NCBI RefSeq assembly: GCF_001456955.1
Contig: NZ_KQ758467.1
Coordinates: forward strand, 590,228-654,227
Reading direction: 5' to 3'
Length of the DNA stretch: 64,000 nucleotides
From: Microbacterium enclense
Lineage (GTDB): Bacteria; Actinomycetota; Actinomycetes; Actinomycetales; Microbacteriaceae
Shown here: piece by piece, positions 36,664 through 46,671 of the stretch
Layout: each line of letters opens with the position of its first letter
How positions within the stretch are numbered: position 1 is the stretch's first letter
Program-made: the position numbers and the translations under genes
Notes under the pieces: model-generated
The model's database searches: none
Told to the model about the DNA's origin: nothing
The model's input: only the letters and a program-made list of their open reading frames with translations

Positions 36664-36815
36664 GGCGTCAGCGGGTCTCCTTCCCCGCTGACTCGCCGGC
36701 CCCCGCGCGCCCTGACCGGCGTCCGTTTGTCCCCTTCCCCGCTGACTTGCGCCTCGTGTACGCCGCGAAGCGTTCTTCGCGTGCACAAGGCGCAAGTCAG
36801 CGGTGGGGTAGGGGC
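36664..36815. repeat. GCTGAC stem-loops between perM-like gene and purN
   Basis: The 258-bp spacer contains a hairpin GTCAGCGG...CCGCTGAC near 36666-36692, then arms CGCTGACTTGCGCCT (36740-36754) and AGGCGCAAGTCAGCG (36788-36802), perfect over 15 bases with a 33-base loop that itself can pair. GGCG-rich repeats follow. Probably a terminator plus a member of the nested stem-loop class. Confidence 0.7.
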
Positions 36816-36919
36816 GGCGTCGGGCGCCGGGGCGGCGTCGGGCGTCAGGGCGGGCAGGGGCGCGAGGGCTCGGGGCTGGGGCGCTCGGGCCGAGCACGCC
36901 CCCGGCTAGACTGACCTCC

Positions 36920-37519
36920 GTGCTCACGGTCGCCGTTCTCATCTCCGGCACCGGCTCCAACCTCCGCGCCCTGCTCGAGGCGGCTTCCGCCCCCGACTTC
37001 CCGGCGCGCGTGGTCGCGGTCGGTGCGGATCGCGAGGCCGACGGCTTCGCCCACGCCGAGCACTTCGGCATCCCGACCTTCCTCGTGCCGTTCAGCGCCT
37101 TCGCGTCTCGCGAGGAGTGGGGCGCCGAGCTGGGTGCGCAGCTGTCGGTGTGGAACCCCGATCTCGTCGTGCTCAGCGGCATGATGCGCCTGCTGCCCGC
37201 CGATCTCGTCGCCGCGTGGGAACCGCGCATCATCAACACCCACCCGGCGTACCTGCCCGAATTCCCGGGAGCGCACGGGGTGCGCGACGCCCTCGCCGCG
37301 GGCGTCGAGCAGACCGGCGCGAGTGTCATCGTCGTCGATTCCGGCGTCGACACGGGGCCGATCCTCGCGCAGGAGCGCATCCCCGTGCTGCCCGGTGACG
37401 ACGAGCACGCCCTGCACGAGCGCATCAAGCCCGTCGAGCGACGTCTGCTGATCGACGTCGTGCGGCGCATCGCCGAGGGCGAGCTCGACCTCGCCGCCGC
37501 GGCATCCCGAACCGCCTGA
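36920..37519 (+). CDS. purN: phosphoribosylglycinamide formyltransferase
   Basis: 199-aa folate-dependent enzyme of purine synthesis that formylates GAR. Characteristic segments: [17 protein letters not shown], the catalytic [11 protein letters not shown]...[21 protein letters not shown] with the Asn/His pair, and [23 protein letters not shown] with catalytic Asp. Full length. GTG 36920 is the family's usual start. It precedes purH by 65 bases, the standard actinobacterial order. Confidence 0.97.
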   Translation: MLTVAVLISGTGSNLRALLEAASAPDFPARVVAVGADREADGFAHAEHFGIPTFLVPFSAFASREEWGAELGAQLSVWNPDLVVLSGMMRLLPADLVAAWEPRIINTHPAYLPEFPGAHGVRDALAAGVEQTGASVIVVDSGVDTGPILAQERIPVLPGDDEHALHERIKPVERRLLIDVVRRIAEGELDLAAAASRTA

Positions 37520-37584
37520 CCCGCGAGGCGGGCGCCGGCCCGTCTCGTACCCGAACCCGACTCGAGACACAGGAGCCGTACGCC

Positions 37585-39195
37585 ATGGCCGGACCCCGCC
37601 ACGACCCCGCCGACTATCGTCCCCGCGACATCGTCCCGATCCGCCGCGCGCTGGTGTCGGTGAGCGACAAGACCGGCCTGCTCGAGCTCGGCCAGGCCCT
37701 CGCCGCGGCCGGTGTCGAGATCGTCTCGACCGGCGGCTCGGCCACGCTGCTGCGCGACGCCGGCTACGAGGTCACCGACGTCTCCGCCGTCACCGGCTTC
37801 CCCGAGTCGCTCGACGGCCGCGTGAAGACGCTGCACCCGAACGTGCACGCGGGACTCCTCGCCGATCTCCGCCTCGCCTCGCACGAGTCGCAGCTCGACG
37901 AACTCGGCATCCGCCCCTTCGAGCTCGTCGTCGTGAACCTGTACCCGTTCGTCGAGACCGTGGCATCCGGTGCCGAGGGCGACGACGTCGTGGAGCAGAT
38001 CGACATCGGCGGCCCCGCCATGGTGCGCGCGTCGGCGAAGAACCACGCCAACGTCGCCATCGTCGTCTCGCCCGAGTCGTACCCGGCGATCATCGACGCC
38101 CTCGGCACGCAGGGCGGCACCTCGCTCGTGCAGCGCCGCGAGCTCGCCGCACGCGCCTTCTCGCACACCGCCGCGTACGACACCGCCGTGTCGACGTGGT
38201 TCGCGGAGGGCACCCTCGGCGATGACATCGACCTGCCCGCCCACCTGACGATCCAGGCGGAGCGCCTGTCGACGCTGCGTTACGGCGAGAACTCGCACCA
38301 GCGTGCCGCGATCTACTCGCGCGTCGGCGGCCACGGCATCGCCCAGGCCACGCAGCTGCAGGGCAAGGAGATGTCGTACAACAACTACGTCGACGCCGAC
38401 GCGGCTCTTCGCGCCGCTTTCGACATGGTCAAGCCCGCGGTGGCGATCATCAAGCACGCGAACCCCTGTGGCATCGCCGTCGCCGCCCCCAACGCACTCG
38501 ACCCCATCGCCTCGGCGCACCTGCGCGCGCACGAGTGCGACCCCGTGTCGGCGTTCGGTGGCGTGATCGCGGCCAACCGCACGGTGACGCTGAAGATGGC
38601 GGAGAACCTGCGCGACATCTTCACCGAGGTCATCATCGCCCCCGACTTCGAGCCCGAGGCGCTCGAGGTGTTCAAGCTGAAGAAGAACCTGCGCGTGCTG
38701 CAGCTGCCCACCGATTGGCAGCAGGAGCGCATGGACGTGCGCCTTGTCTCGGGGGGGCTGCTGCTGCAGGACGCCGACCGCTTCCCCGACGACATCGAGT
38801 CGGTCGCGAAGAACTGGGAGCTCGTCTCGGGCGAGCGTCCGGCCGACGCCGACATGGAGAGCCTGATCTTCGCGTGGAAGTCGTGCCGCGCGGTCAAGTC
38901 GAACGCCATCGTGCTCGCCCAGGGCTCGGCCACCGTCGGCATCGGCATGGGCCAGGTCAACCGCGTCGACTCGTGCCGCCTCGCCGTCGAGCGCGCCGGT
39001 GACCGTGCGCGCGGCTCGATCGCGGCATCCGACGCGTTCTTCCCCTTCGCCGACGGCCCGCAGGTGCTGATCGACGCCGGGATCTCGGCGATCATCCAGC
39101 CCGGCGGTTCGGTGCGGGATGCCGAGGTCATCGACGCCGCGCGCGCCGCGGGCGTCACGATGTTCTTCACGGGGGAGCGCCACTTCTTCCACTGA
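37585..39195 (+). CDS. purH: bifunctional AICAR transformylase / IMP cyclohydrolase
   Basis: 536 aa carrying the last two steps to IMP. The N-terminal MGS-like cyclohydrolase domain ([41 protein letters not shown]) is followed by the transformylase with [14 protein letters not shown], the KHANPCG active-site motif and the C-terminal [34 protein letters not shown] 37585 lies after an AGGAG site. A GTCTCG...CGAGAC hairpin lies in the purN-purH gap. The 3' flank is the 127-bp repeat region. Confidence 0.97.
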   Translation: MAGPRHDPADYRPRDIVPIRRALVSVSDKTGLLELGQALAAAGVEIVSTGGSATLLRDAGYEVTDVSAVTGFPESLDGRVKTLHPNVHAGLLADLRLASHESQLDELGIRPFELVVVNLYPFVETVASGAEGDDVVEQIDIGGPAMVRASAKNHANVAIVVSPESYPAIIDALGTQGGTSLVQRRELAARAFSHTAAYDTAVSTWFAEGTLGDDIDLPAHLTIQAERLSTLRYGENSHQRAAIYSRVGGHGIAQATQLQGKEMSYNNYVDADAALRAAFDMVKPAVAIIKHANPCGIAVAAPNALDPIASAHLRAHECDPVSAFGGVIAANRTVTLKMAENLRDIFTEVIIAPDFEPEALEVFKLKKNLRVLQLPTDWQQERMDVRLVSGGLLLQDADRFPDDIESVAKNWELVSGERPADADMESLIFAWKSCRAVKSNAIVLAQGSATVGIGMGQVNRVDSCRLAVERAGDRARGSIAASDAFFPFADGPQVLIDAGISAIIQPGGSVRDAEVIDAARAAGVTMFFTGERHFFH

Positions 39196-39350
39196 CACCC
39201 GCTGCCCCGCGTCGCGGGGCCGGTCACGTGAGGCGCCGCCGCGACTTCGGTCGTGGCGGCGTCGTCGCGCGTGCGGGGTGTGCGGGGTGTGCGGGGTCGG
39301 GCGGGGCGGGGCCGTCGTCTGGTCGCTGTGCTGCGTGTGGTTCTCGGGGC

Positions 39351-39690
39351 GAGAAACGCTTTCCGCGTCGAGAAACGGCATACGGGCGCGTTTCTCTGTG
39401 CGGATGCCGTTTGTCGCGGGGGTTGCGGCCGGGTGGGCGTCGTCGTCTTGTCGCGGTCCTGCGTGTGGTTTTCGCGCGAGAAACGCTTTCCGCGTCGAGA
39501 AACGGCATACGGGCGCGTTTCTCTGTGCGGATGCCGTTTGTCGCGGGGGTTGCGGCCGGGTGGGCGTCGTCGTCTTGTCGCGGTCCTGCGTGTGGTTTTC
39601 GCGCGAGAAACGCTTTCCGCGTCGAGAAACGGTGTGTGAGGGCGTTTCTCTGTGCGGATGCCGTTTCTCGCGGAGCGATCCAGTCGCGCG
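39351..39690. repeat. 127-bp tandem repeat, about 2.7 copies
   Basis: The 645-bp gap 39196-39840 has no gene. Units start at 39351, 39478 and 39605, exactly 127 bases apart, and copies 1 and 2 are almost identical. Each contains two direct GAGAAACG boxes, then CGTTTCTC, and the pair AAACGGCAT/ATGCCGTTT, so each folds into a nested hairpin. Because 127 is not a multiple of three, ORFs through it change frame at every unit; they are not genes. Flanks hold GTGCGGG repeats (39270-39300). Confidence 0.85.
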
Positions 39691-39840
39691 GGCCCCCGGC
39701 CGGGCGAAACTGGCGCTCCGGGGAAACGCTCTCCCGGCACACGGTGGGCGATCCCGTGGTCACCGCCTGCGCGGCGATGCCAGAGACGATCGCTCAGCGT
39801 GCGACGTCCGTCCCTCTCGTCGCGCCGGAAGCCGCTGCGC

Positions 39841-40362
39841 TCACCGGCTCATTTCGACGAGCTTGGCGACCGTGTTCGCGTTGCGGGCCGTGCCGGTGAC
39901 ACCGAGTCGCTTCTCGAACCATCCGGCTTGCAGCTTCGAGCCGCCGATGCCTTCGGGGTAGCGCACGAAGATCTCGCGACCGTCGAGCACGGCGTCTTCG
40001 GGGGAGTCGGCCGGGATGACCACCGTCGTCCCCGCGGGCGGAGTCTCGGAGAGGAACACCGTCTGCACCCACCGACCCTCGGCGGCATCGGCGAACGGGT
40101 TGCACGCGTGGGCATCGGCGAGCTCGGCGTGCGTCCGCACGATCACGGGCAGGTCGAACCCGAAGGCCCCGCGCACCGCTTCTCGCACGGCGCCGGCGAT
40201 CTGATCGGGGGACCGCCCCCCGTCATCGAGCACGACGTTCCCCGCGACCTGCAACGTCTCGACCTCGCCAAGACCCGCGGATGCCAGGACCTCGCGCAAC
40301 GCGGCCATCTTCAACGCCGTGGGTCCTCCGACTCCACGGATCAGGGCGATCGAGCGTGACAT
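39841..40362 (-). CDS. DUF1697 family protein
   Basis: 173-aa soluble protein with the DUF1697 pattern: IALIRGVGGPTALKMAALREVLASAGLGEVETLQVAGNVVL at the N terminus and GGSKLQAGWFEKRLGVTGTARNANTVAKLVEM at the C terminus. No enzyme activity is established for the family. ATG 40362. Single gene, same strand as the flavoprotein gene upstream but separated by 65 bases. Confidence 0.88.
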   Translation of the reverse strand: MSRSIALIRGVGGPTALKMAALREVLASAGLGEVETLQVAGNVVLDDGGRSPDQIAGAVREAVRGAFGFDLPVIVRTHAELADAHACNPFADAAEGRWVQTVFLSETPPAGTTVVIPADSPEDAVLDGREIFVRYPEGIGGSKLQAGWFEKRLGVTGTARNANTVAKLVEMSR

Positions 40363-40426
40363 GGTGCGACCCTATGCCCTCGGCCGACCGGGCCGACGGC
40401 TCCGCGGTGCAAGACGCCGTTGGGGT

Positions 40427-41854
40427 TCAGGCGGAGTCGCGCCCCAGCGTCTCGAGCAGACGCAGCCACACCTCGCTGACGGTCGGGTACGACGGGACGG
40501 CGTGCCAGAGACGCTTCACCGGCACCTCGCCCACCACCGCGATCGTCGCCGAGTGCAGCAGCTCGGCGATGTCGGGACCGACGAACGTCGCGCCGACCAA
40601 CACGCCCCGGTCGAGATCGACGATCGCCCGGGCCTTGCCGACGTAGGCGTCGGACTGCTCGCTGGAACCGGCGATGCTCGCGAGGTCGTAATCGAGTACC
40701 TTCACGTTCAGGCCCTTCTCCTCGGCCTTCTTCGCGGTCATGCCGACGGATGCGACCTCGGGGTCGGTGAAGGTGACCTGCGGCACCGCGTCGTGGTCGG
40801 CGGTGGCGACGTGCGCGCCCCACGGGGCGTCATCGATCTCGTCGCCCTTCGCCCGGGCGGCGATGACGTCTCCGGCGGCGCGGGCCTGGTATTTGCCCTG
40901 GTGCGTGAGGAGCGCGCGGTGATTGACGTCGCCGACGGCGTAGAGCCAGTCGGAGCCCCGCACGAGCAGGGTGTCGTCGACGTCGAGCCAGGCGCCGGCC
41001 TCGAGCCCCACGGCATCCAGCCCCAGGTCATCGGTGCGCGGCGTGCGACCGATCGCGACGAGCACCTCGTCGGCCGTCACGGTGGTGCCGTCGGAGAGTT
41101 CGAGCACGACCCGGCCGTCGTCGTCACGGCGCGCGGACGTGGCATCCGCGCCCGTCTTCACCGTCACGCCGCGGTCGCGGAGCGAGGACGCGACGAGCTC
41201 ACCCGCGAACGGCTCGTTGCCGCCGAGCAGACCCGAGCGCGCGATGATCGTGACCTCGCTGCCGAGACTCACGAACGCCGTGGCCATCTCGGAGCCGACG
41301 ACTCCGCCGCCGATGATGGCGATCGAGCCGGGGATCTGCTGCACGGCGGTGGCCTCGCGACTGGTCCAGGGCGACACCTCGGCCAGGCCGGGGATGTCGG
41401 GCAGGAGCGCGGCCGACCCGGTGCAGACCGCCACCGCGTGACGGGCGACCAGGTCGGTCGTGGCGCCGTCGTCTGCGGTGACCCGCACGGTCTTCTGCCC
41501 CGTGAGGCGCCCGTGTCCGCGCACGAGATCGATGCCCGCGCCCTGGAGCCACTCGACCTGGCCGGAGTCGTTGTAATCGCTCGTCATGGCGTCGCGACGA
41601 CGCAGGACCGCTTCGACGTCGAGACCGCCGGTGACGGCCTGCTTCGCGCCATCGACGTCGCGGGCGGCGCGCAAGGCCGCGGCACTGCGCAGTAACGCCT
41701 TCGACGGCATGCAGGCCCAGTACGAGCACTCGCCGCCGACTAGTTCGGACTCGACGATGACGGCGGTGAGACCGGCCTGCACGGCGCGGTCGGCGACGTT
41801 CTCGCCGACGGGGCCGGCGCCGATGACGATGAGGTCGTATTCGCGTTCGCTCAT
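40427..41854 (-). CDS. FAD-dependent pyridine nucleotide-disulfide oxidoreductase
   Basis: 475-aa dimeric flavoprotein of the dihydrolipoamide/mercuric reductase family. Seen: FAD loop [15 protein letters not shown], the redox-active pair Cys-x4-Cys in [19 protein letters not shown] loop [15 protein letters not shown], the second FAD motif [21 protein letters not shown], and the C-terminal acid/base His-Glu in [14 protein letters not shown]. All catalytic residues are present. No partner dehydrogenase complex or mer operon lies nearby, so the substrate is open. ATG 41854. Confidence 0.92.
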   Translation of the reverse strand: MSEREYDLIVIGAGPVGENVADRAVQAGLTAVIVESELVGGECSYWACMPSKALLRSAAALRAARDVDGAKQAVTGGLDVEAVLRRRDAMTSDYNDSGQVEWLQGAGIDLVRGHGRLTGQKTVRVTADDGATTDLVARHAVAVCTGSAALLPDIPGLAEVSPWTSREATAVQQIPGSIAIIGGGVVGSEMATAFVSLGSEVTIIARSGLLGGNEPFAGELVASSLRDRGVTVKTGADATSARRDDDGRVVLELSDGTTVTADEVLVAIGRTPRTDDLGLDAVGLEAGAWLDVDDTLLVRGSDWLYAVGDVNHRALLTHQGKYQARAAGDVIAARAKGDEIDDAPWGAHVATADHDAVPQVTFTDPEVASVGMTAKKAEEKGLNVKVLDYDLASIAGSSEQSDAYVGKARAIVDLDRGVLVGATFVGPDIAELLHSATIAVVGEVPVKRLWHAVPSYPTVSEVWLRLLETLGRDSA

Positions 41855-42065
41855 GCCGCCACGCTACCCACGGCCTCCGACATCGCGCGGGGGTTGCGCG
41901 ACGACTGTGCGGGGGCGACCTTCGGGAGGGTCGAGGTTCTCACGCTGGCCCGGCGTCGCGGGTACAGCGTGGTCTCTCCGTCGACGGGAGGCCCGGCGCG
42001 CGTCCCCCACGGTCGTGTCCGATTTCCGCCAGCCGATGTCGGAGGTCGGTGGCAGGGTGGATGCC

Positions 42066-43982
42066 ATGACCCCCACGACCGTCGACTCCCCGGCCTTCGC
42101 CGAGCGATACCGCGTCATCCAGTCGCGCGATCGCCGCTTCGACGGGCAGTTCGTGACGGCGGTGCGTTCGACCGGCATCTACTGCCGTCCGAGTTGCCCG
42201 GCGCGCACGCCGAACGAGGCGAACGTCGCGTTCTACGCCACATCGGCCGCGGCGCACGAGGCGGGTTTCCGCGCGTGCAAGCGGTGCCTGCCCGAGGCCG
42301 CGCCCGGGTCGCCACTGTGGGACGTGCGCGGAGACGTCGCGGCGCGAGCGATGCGACTCATCGCCGACGGCGTCGTCGACCGCGAGGGCGTGCCGGGCCT
42401 CGCCCGCCGGCTGGGCTACTCCTCGCGGCACCTGACCCGGCTGCTGCACGCCGAGCTCGGCGCAGGACCCCTCGCTCTCGCCCGGGCGCACCGCGCGCAC
42501 ACGGCGCGAGCCCTGCTCGTCGGCACCGATCTGTCGTCGGCCGACGTCGCCTTCTCATCGGGGTTCTCCAGCATCCGCCAGTTCACCGAGACCATCGGCG
42601 AGGTGTTCGGGATGCCGCCGCGCGAGCTGCGGGCGCGCCGCTCGCGGTCGGCGGGGGCGGAGGTGTCCGCCGGCGAGATCGATCTCGCTCTTCCCATCCG
42701 GGGGCCCATCGACACCGTCGGACTCTTCGGATGGATGCGTGCGCACGCGATCCCCGGGGTCGAAGTCGGTGACGACCGATCGTTCGCGAGGGTCGTGCGA
42801 CTGCCCGGCGGGCCCGCGTGGTTCGAGGTGCGCCGTGCCGACGACGGCCGCCTGCGCCTCCGTGCCCGGTTGGCGGCCCTCGCCGACCTCGGCACGCTCA
42901 TCGCACGCGTCCGACGGCTGTTCGACCTCGACGCCGACCCGCAGGCTGTCGACGAGGAGTTGTCCCGACACCCCGAGCTCGCCCCGGCCGTCGCGGCCAT
43001 CCCGGGCGTCCGCGTGCCGGGAGCCATCGACGCGCACGAGATGCTGCTGCGCGCGATGATCGGGCAGCAGATCAGCGTCGCGTCCGCGCGCACCATGCAG
43101 GGGCGGCTGGCGGCCGAGCTGGGGCAGACGGTCGAGGTCGGACCCGAGGCGATGACCCTCTTCCCCGAGCCCGCCGTGATCGCCGAGCGGGGACTCGAGG
43201 TTCTTCGCGGTCCCGCCGCGCGCATGCGGGCGATCGTCGAGGCCGCGGCGGCGCTCGCCGACGGGTCACTCGACCTGGGCCCGGGCGACGACGGCGCTGC
43301 GCAGCGGGAGCGGCTCCTCGCGATGCGGGGGATAGGGCCGTGGACCGCCGATTACGTGCGCATGAGGGTCCTCGGCGACCCCGACGTGCTGCTGCCCGGA
43401 GACGTCGCCGCACGCGCGGGGGCGGCCGCCCTCGGCCTGCCGTCCGACCCGACCGGCTTCACCGCCTGGTCGGAGCGACTGGCGCCGTGGCGCAGCTACG
43501 CCATGGCGCACTACTGGTACGCCGCGCCGGTGACCCAGGCGTGGCGTTCCCCGGCCGAGACCGCGGCGGCTGCGACCGTTCCCCGACGGCGACGACGATC
43601 GGATGCGACGCCCGTCGACGTCGTCGCGAGCGCGGTGACGGTCGAACGGCACGCTGCCGGGGCCGTGGTCCCCGGTGACGCGACCGCCGCCGTTCCCGGT
43701 GCGGTGCCTGCGGTCGACGGATCGCGCGGGGACCCCGCGGCCGGCGTCGCCGTTCCCGCCGGTTCTCCCACCGCCGCCGCTTCCCGCGGCTCACGCGCCG
43801 CCGCCGATGCGGTCGGTTCTCCTGCCGCCGCCGCTTCCCGCGGCTCCCGCACCGCGGCCGTTCCGGCCGGTGCCGGCGCTGCCACCGCTTCCCGCGGCTT
43901 CCGCACCGCCGTTCCCCGCGACTCGCGCGCCGCCGCCGCGCCATCCCCCGATCCCGAAAGAGAGAGCGAGACCCCCGCATGA
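42066..43982 (+). CDS. Ada-AlkA fusion: alkylation regulator and 3-methyladenine glycosylase
   Basis: 638 aa. Residues ~10-80: Ada metal-binding domain with Cys40, Cys44, Cys71, Cys74 (Cys40 is the methyl-phosphotriester acceptor by homology). ~85-185: AraC-type helix-turn-helix ([34 protein letters not shown]). ~205-320: AlkA N domain. ~325-480: HhH-GPD glycosylase with [15 protein letters not shown] and catalytic Asp in [11 protein letters not shown]. It senses and repairs alkylated DNA. The last ~140 residues are repetitive Ala/Pro/Arg ([13 protein letters not shown]) and may be disordered. ATG 42066 starts at the usual N terminus. Overlaps ogt. Confidence 0.93.
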   Translation: MTPTTVDSPAFAERYRVIQSRDRRFDGQFVTAVRSTGIYCRPSCPARTPNEANVAFYATSAAAHEAGFRACKRCLPEAAPGSPLWDVRGDVAARAMRLIADGVVDREGVPGLARRLGYSSRHLTRLLHAELGAGPLALARAHRAHTARALLVGTDLSSADVAFSSGFSSIRQFTETIGEVFGMPPRELRARRSRSAGAEVSAGEIDLALPIRGPIDTVGLFGWMRAHAIPGVEVGDDRSFARVVRLPGGPAWFEVRRADDGRLRLRARLAALADLGTLIARVRRLFDLDADPQAVDEELSRHPELAPAVAAIPGVRVPGAIDAHEMLLRAMIGQQISVASARTMQGRLAAELGQTVEVGPEAMTLFPEPAVIAERGLEVLRGPAARMRAIVEAAAALADGSLDLGPGDDGAAQRERLLAMRGIGPWTADYVRMRVLGDPDVLLPGDVAARAGAAALGLPSDPTGFTAWSERLAPWRSYAMAHYWYAAPVTQAWRSPAETAAAATVPRRRRRSDATPVDVVASAVTVERHAAGAVVPGDATAAVPGAVPAVDGSRGDPAAGVAVPAGSPTAAASRGSRAAADAVGSPAAAASRGSRTAAVPAGAGAATASRGFRTAVPRDSRAAAAPSPDPERESETPA

Positions 43983-44476
43983 CCCGCGCGACCCTGCAGT
44001 TCGTCGACACCCCCGACGGTCCGTTCGCCATCCTCGTCGACGCCGCCGATCGCGTCATCGTGTCGGGCTGGACCGCCGACGCCGACGCGGTGCTGGCGCG
44101 TCTGCGTCCCGACCGGCGGCCTGCCGAGGTGACGGCGGGGGAGACGTCCGCCGCCGATGCCGTCCGTGCCTATTACGCCGGAGACGTCGCCGCGATCGAC
44201 GCCGTCGCCGTCGCCCAGAGCGGCACGACGCTCCAGCTCGCCGGCTGGAACGCGCTGCGCGGCATCGTCCCGGGTTCACCGCTGACCTACACCGGCTTCG
44301 CGGCCGCCCTGGGGTCGCCGACCGCCGTTCGTGCCGCGGCATCCGTCTGTGCACGCAATGCGGTCGCGCTGTTCGTTCCATGTCATCGCGTGCTGCGCGG
44401 CGACGGGACGATGGGCGGGTTCGCATGGGGAACGGGGGTGAAACGGAGTCTGCTGGCGCGCGAATCCGCCGTCTGA
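43979..44476 (+). CDS. ogt: methylated-DNA-[protein]-cysteine S-methyltransferase
   Basis: 165-aa suicide enzyme removing O6-alkyl groups from guanine. The active-site motif [19 protein letters not shown] contains acceptor Cys135; [19 protein letters not shown] supplies the DNA-binding helix. It overlaps the Ada-AlkA stop by four bases (ATGA), so both alkylation-repair functions are made together, presumably under Ada autoregulation. Full length. Confidence 0.95.
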   Translation: MTRATLQFVDTPDGPFAILVDAADRVIVSGWTADADAVLARLRPDRRPAEVTAGETSAADAVRAYYAGDVAAIDAVAVAQSGTTLQLAGWNALRGIVPGSPLTYTGFAAALGSPTAVRAAASVCARNAVALFVPCHRVLRGDGTMGGFAWGTGVKRSLLARESAV

Positions 44477-44580
44477 TCTGGGCGAGAAGCAGAGCGACTC
44501 TTGCCGCGGGCGTTCGGTCGAGGATACGCTGGAGGGCTGCCGTCCCCCCGGCGGAAGCCCCATCGATGAAGGAGGATGCC

Positions 44581-44655
44581 ATGCACCGAATCGACGCCCT
44601 CGTCGCTCTGGTCGCCGCGTCCTCCCACGCGACGCGCCCCGTCCGACGCTCGTAG
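44581..44655 (+). CDS. 24-aa leader peptide upstream of ABC exporter
   Basis: ATG 44581 is preceded at ideal spacing by AAGGAGG, the strongest ribosome site of the region. The ORF encodes MHRIDALVALVAASSHATRP followed by VRRS and stops at 44653-44655. It lies 114 bases before the exporter start in an otherwise gene-free 293-bp gap. Short Arg-ending leaders of this kind often regulate downstream transporters by ribosome stalling; this is an inference. The gap downstream (44656-44769) is GC-rich and may pair. Confidence 0.6.
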   Translation: MHRIDALVALVAASSHATRPVRRS

Positions 44656-44769
44656 GGCCCCGCGTCGCGCTCCGGCGCAGCCGCATCGCCCCGACCGACG
44701 AGCTTCGCCGCGCCTCCGGCATCCCTCTCCGCGCCTCATCCCGGCGTCCGCTTCGACCCCACGAGGATC

Positions 44770-46671
44770 ATGACCACCGCTTCGCCGCCACCCCGCCTCT
44801 CGACCCCGCGCGCGCTCGCGCGTCTGCTGCCCATCGCGCGTCCGGTGCTGCCGCGCCTGATCGCCGGCGCCGCCACCGCGCTCGTCGCGAGCCTGCTGGC
44901 GCTCGCCATCCCGCTCGTGCTCGAGCAGATCGTCGCCGGCCCCATCGCCTCCCTCGACCCCGCAGCGCTGGTCTGGGGTTCTCTCGCCGTCCTCGGTCTC
45001 GGTCTCGCCGAAGCCGCGATGGTGTGGCTGCGGCGCTGGTTCGTGCTCGCCCCCGCGACCAAGGTCGAGTACGACCTGCGCCAGTCGTTCTACTCGCGCC
45101 TTCAGCGCCTGCCCGTCGCGTTCCACGACCGTTGGCAGTCGGGGCAGCTGCTGTCGCGCATGATGCAAGACATCAGCATGCTGCGCCGCTGGCTCGCGTT
45201 CGGCGTCATCCTGCTCGTGGTCAACCTGCTCACGATCGTGATCGGCGCCGTGCTGCTCTTCCGCTGGCACTGGCTGCTCGGGGCGCTGTTCCTGGTCACC
45301 TCGGCGCCCGTCATCTACGTGGGCTTCCGGTTCGAGAAGCGCTACGGGGCGTTGACACGTCAGAGCCAGGACCAGGCGGGCGACCTCGCCACCTCGGTGG
45401 AAGAGAGCGTCCACGGCATCCGCGTTCTCAAAGCCTTCGGGCGCGGAAAGCACGCGTTGCAGAAGTTCACGCGCCAGGCCGAGTCGCTGCGCGAGACCGA
45501 GATCGACAAGGCGCGCGCCATCGGGTGGATCTGGTTCTGGCTGGTCCTGCTCCCCGACATCGCGTTCGCCGTGTGCCTGGGTGCGGGCATCGTGCTCACG
45601 CAGCTCGAGCAGTTGCAGGTCGCCGAGCTCGTGGCCTTCTTCGCGATGGCCACCGTGCTGCGCTGGCCGATGGAGTCGATCGGGTTCCTCTTCTCGTTCC
45701 TCCTCGACGCCCGTACCGCGACCGACCGCATCTTCGAGGTGTTCGACGAAGAGAACACGATCGTCGACCCCGAGCACCCGCGCACGATCGCCGTGCCCCG
45801 CGGCGAGCTCGCGTTCGAGAACGCGCATTTCCGGTATCAGGATGCCGCTGACACCGAGCCCGACCTGCTCGACGGGGTCGACCTCGTGCTGCGGCCGGGC
45901 GAGACGATGGCGCTCGTCGGGCTCACCGGTTCGGGCAAGACGACGCTCACCACCCTGCCCGGACGCCTCTACGACGTCACGGGCGGACGCGTGCTTCTCG
46001 ACGGCGTCGACGTGCGCGACCTCACGCTCGCCGAGCTGCGTCGACACGTCGGCATGGCCTTCGAAGACGCCACGCTCTTCTCTCAGACGGTGCGCGACAA
46101 CGTGCTGCTCGGGCGCGAAGACCTCGCGCCGGGCTCGCCCGAGTCCGAGGAGCTCCTCCGCGAGGCGCTCCAGGTGGCGCAGGCGCACTTCGTCTACGAC
46201 CTGCCCGACGGGCTCGACACGGTCATCGGCGAGGAGGGCCTCAGTCTCTCCGGCGGTCAGCGTCAACGCCTCGCCCTCGCTCGCGCGGTCGCCGCGCGAC
46301 CGGCTGTGCTCGTGCTCGACGACCCGTTGTCGGCCCTCGACGTCGACACCGAGGCCCTGGTCGAAGACGCTCTGCGCGAGGTGCTGAGCGAGACCACCGC
46401 CCTCGTCGTCGCGCACCGCCCCTCGACCGTGACTCTCGCCGACCGCGTCGCCCTGCTCGAGAACGGTCGGGTGACGGCCGTCGGTACGCATTCCGACCTC
46501 CTGCGTGAGAGCGAGCACTACCGCTATGTCATCTCGAGCCTCGAAGAGGCCGAGCGCGAAGCGCGCACCGGCGCCATCCCCATCATCCGTTCGACTGACG
46601 ACGGCACCCCGGATGCCGTCGCGCCCGACGACCGCCCCGACGCTCGCACCCAGAAGGAGGCGACCCGATGA
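44770..46671 (+). CDS. ABC exporter half-transporter A (degenerate catalytic Glu)
   Basis: 633 aa: six membrane helices (residues ~30-315), then an ATPase domain with Walker [10 protein letters not shown], signature [14 protein letters not shown], Walker [13 protein letters not shown] and switch His in VVAHRPST. The residue after the Walker B Asp is Asp instead of Glu, so this site is probably weak; it should pair with the next gene's product as a heterodimer, as in BmrCD/TM287-288. The C-terminal tail (~40 residues) is acidic. Substrate unknown; multidrug or peptide export is usual. ATG 44770. Confidence 0.92.
   Translation: MTTASPPPRLSTPRALARLLPIARPVLPRLIAGAATALVASLLALAIPLVLEQIVAGPIASLDPAALVWGSLAVLGLGLAEAAMVWLRRWFVLAPATKVEYDLRQSFYSRLQRLPVAFHDRWQSGQLLSRMMQDISMLRRWLAFGVILLVVNLLTIVIGAVLLFRWHWLLGALFLVTSAPVIYVGFRFEKRYGALTRQSQDQAGDLATSVEESVHGIRVLKAFGRGKHALQKFTRQAESLRETEIDKARAIGWIWFWLVLLPDIAFAVCLGAGIVLTQLEQLQVAELVAFFAMATVLRWPMESIGFLFSFLLDARTATDRIFEVFDEENTIVDPEHPRTIAVPRGELAFENAHFRYQDAADTEPDLLDGVDLVLRPGETMALVGLTGSGKTTLTTLPGRLYDVTGGRVLLDGVDVRDLTLAELRRHVGMAFEDATLFSQTVRDNVLLGREDLAPGSPESEELLREALQVAQAHFVYDLPDGLDTVIGEEGLSLSGGQRQRLALARAVAARPAVLVLDDPLSALDVDTEALVEDALREVLSETTALVVAHRPSTVTLADRVALLENGRVTAVGTHSDLLRESEHYRYVISSLEEAEREARTGAIPIIRSTDDGTPDAVAPDDRPDARTQKEATR

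Noticed and set aside
39200..39760. ORFs rich in FSxREKRFPRRET-like repeats in the 127-bp array; also considered as CRISPR
   Set aside because: The repeat period is not a multiple of three, so reading frames break at each unit; units are contiguous without unique spacers, so it is not a CRISPR array.
44477..44580. Possible tRNA or small RNA in the gap before the leader ORF
   Set aside because: No cloverleaf or terminator hairpin could be drawn.
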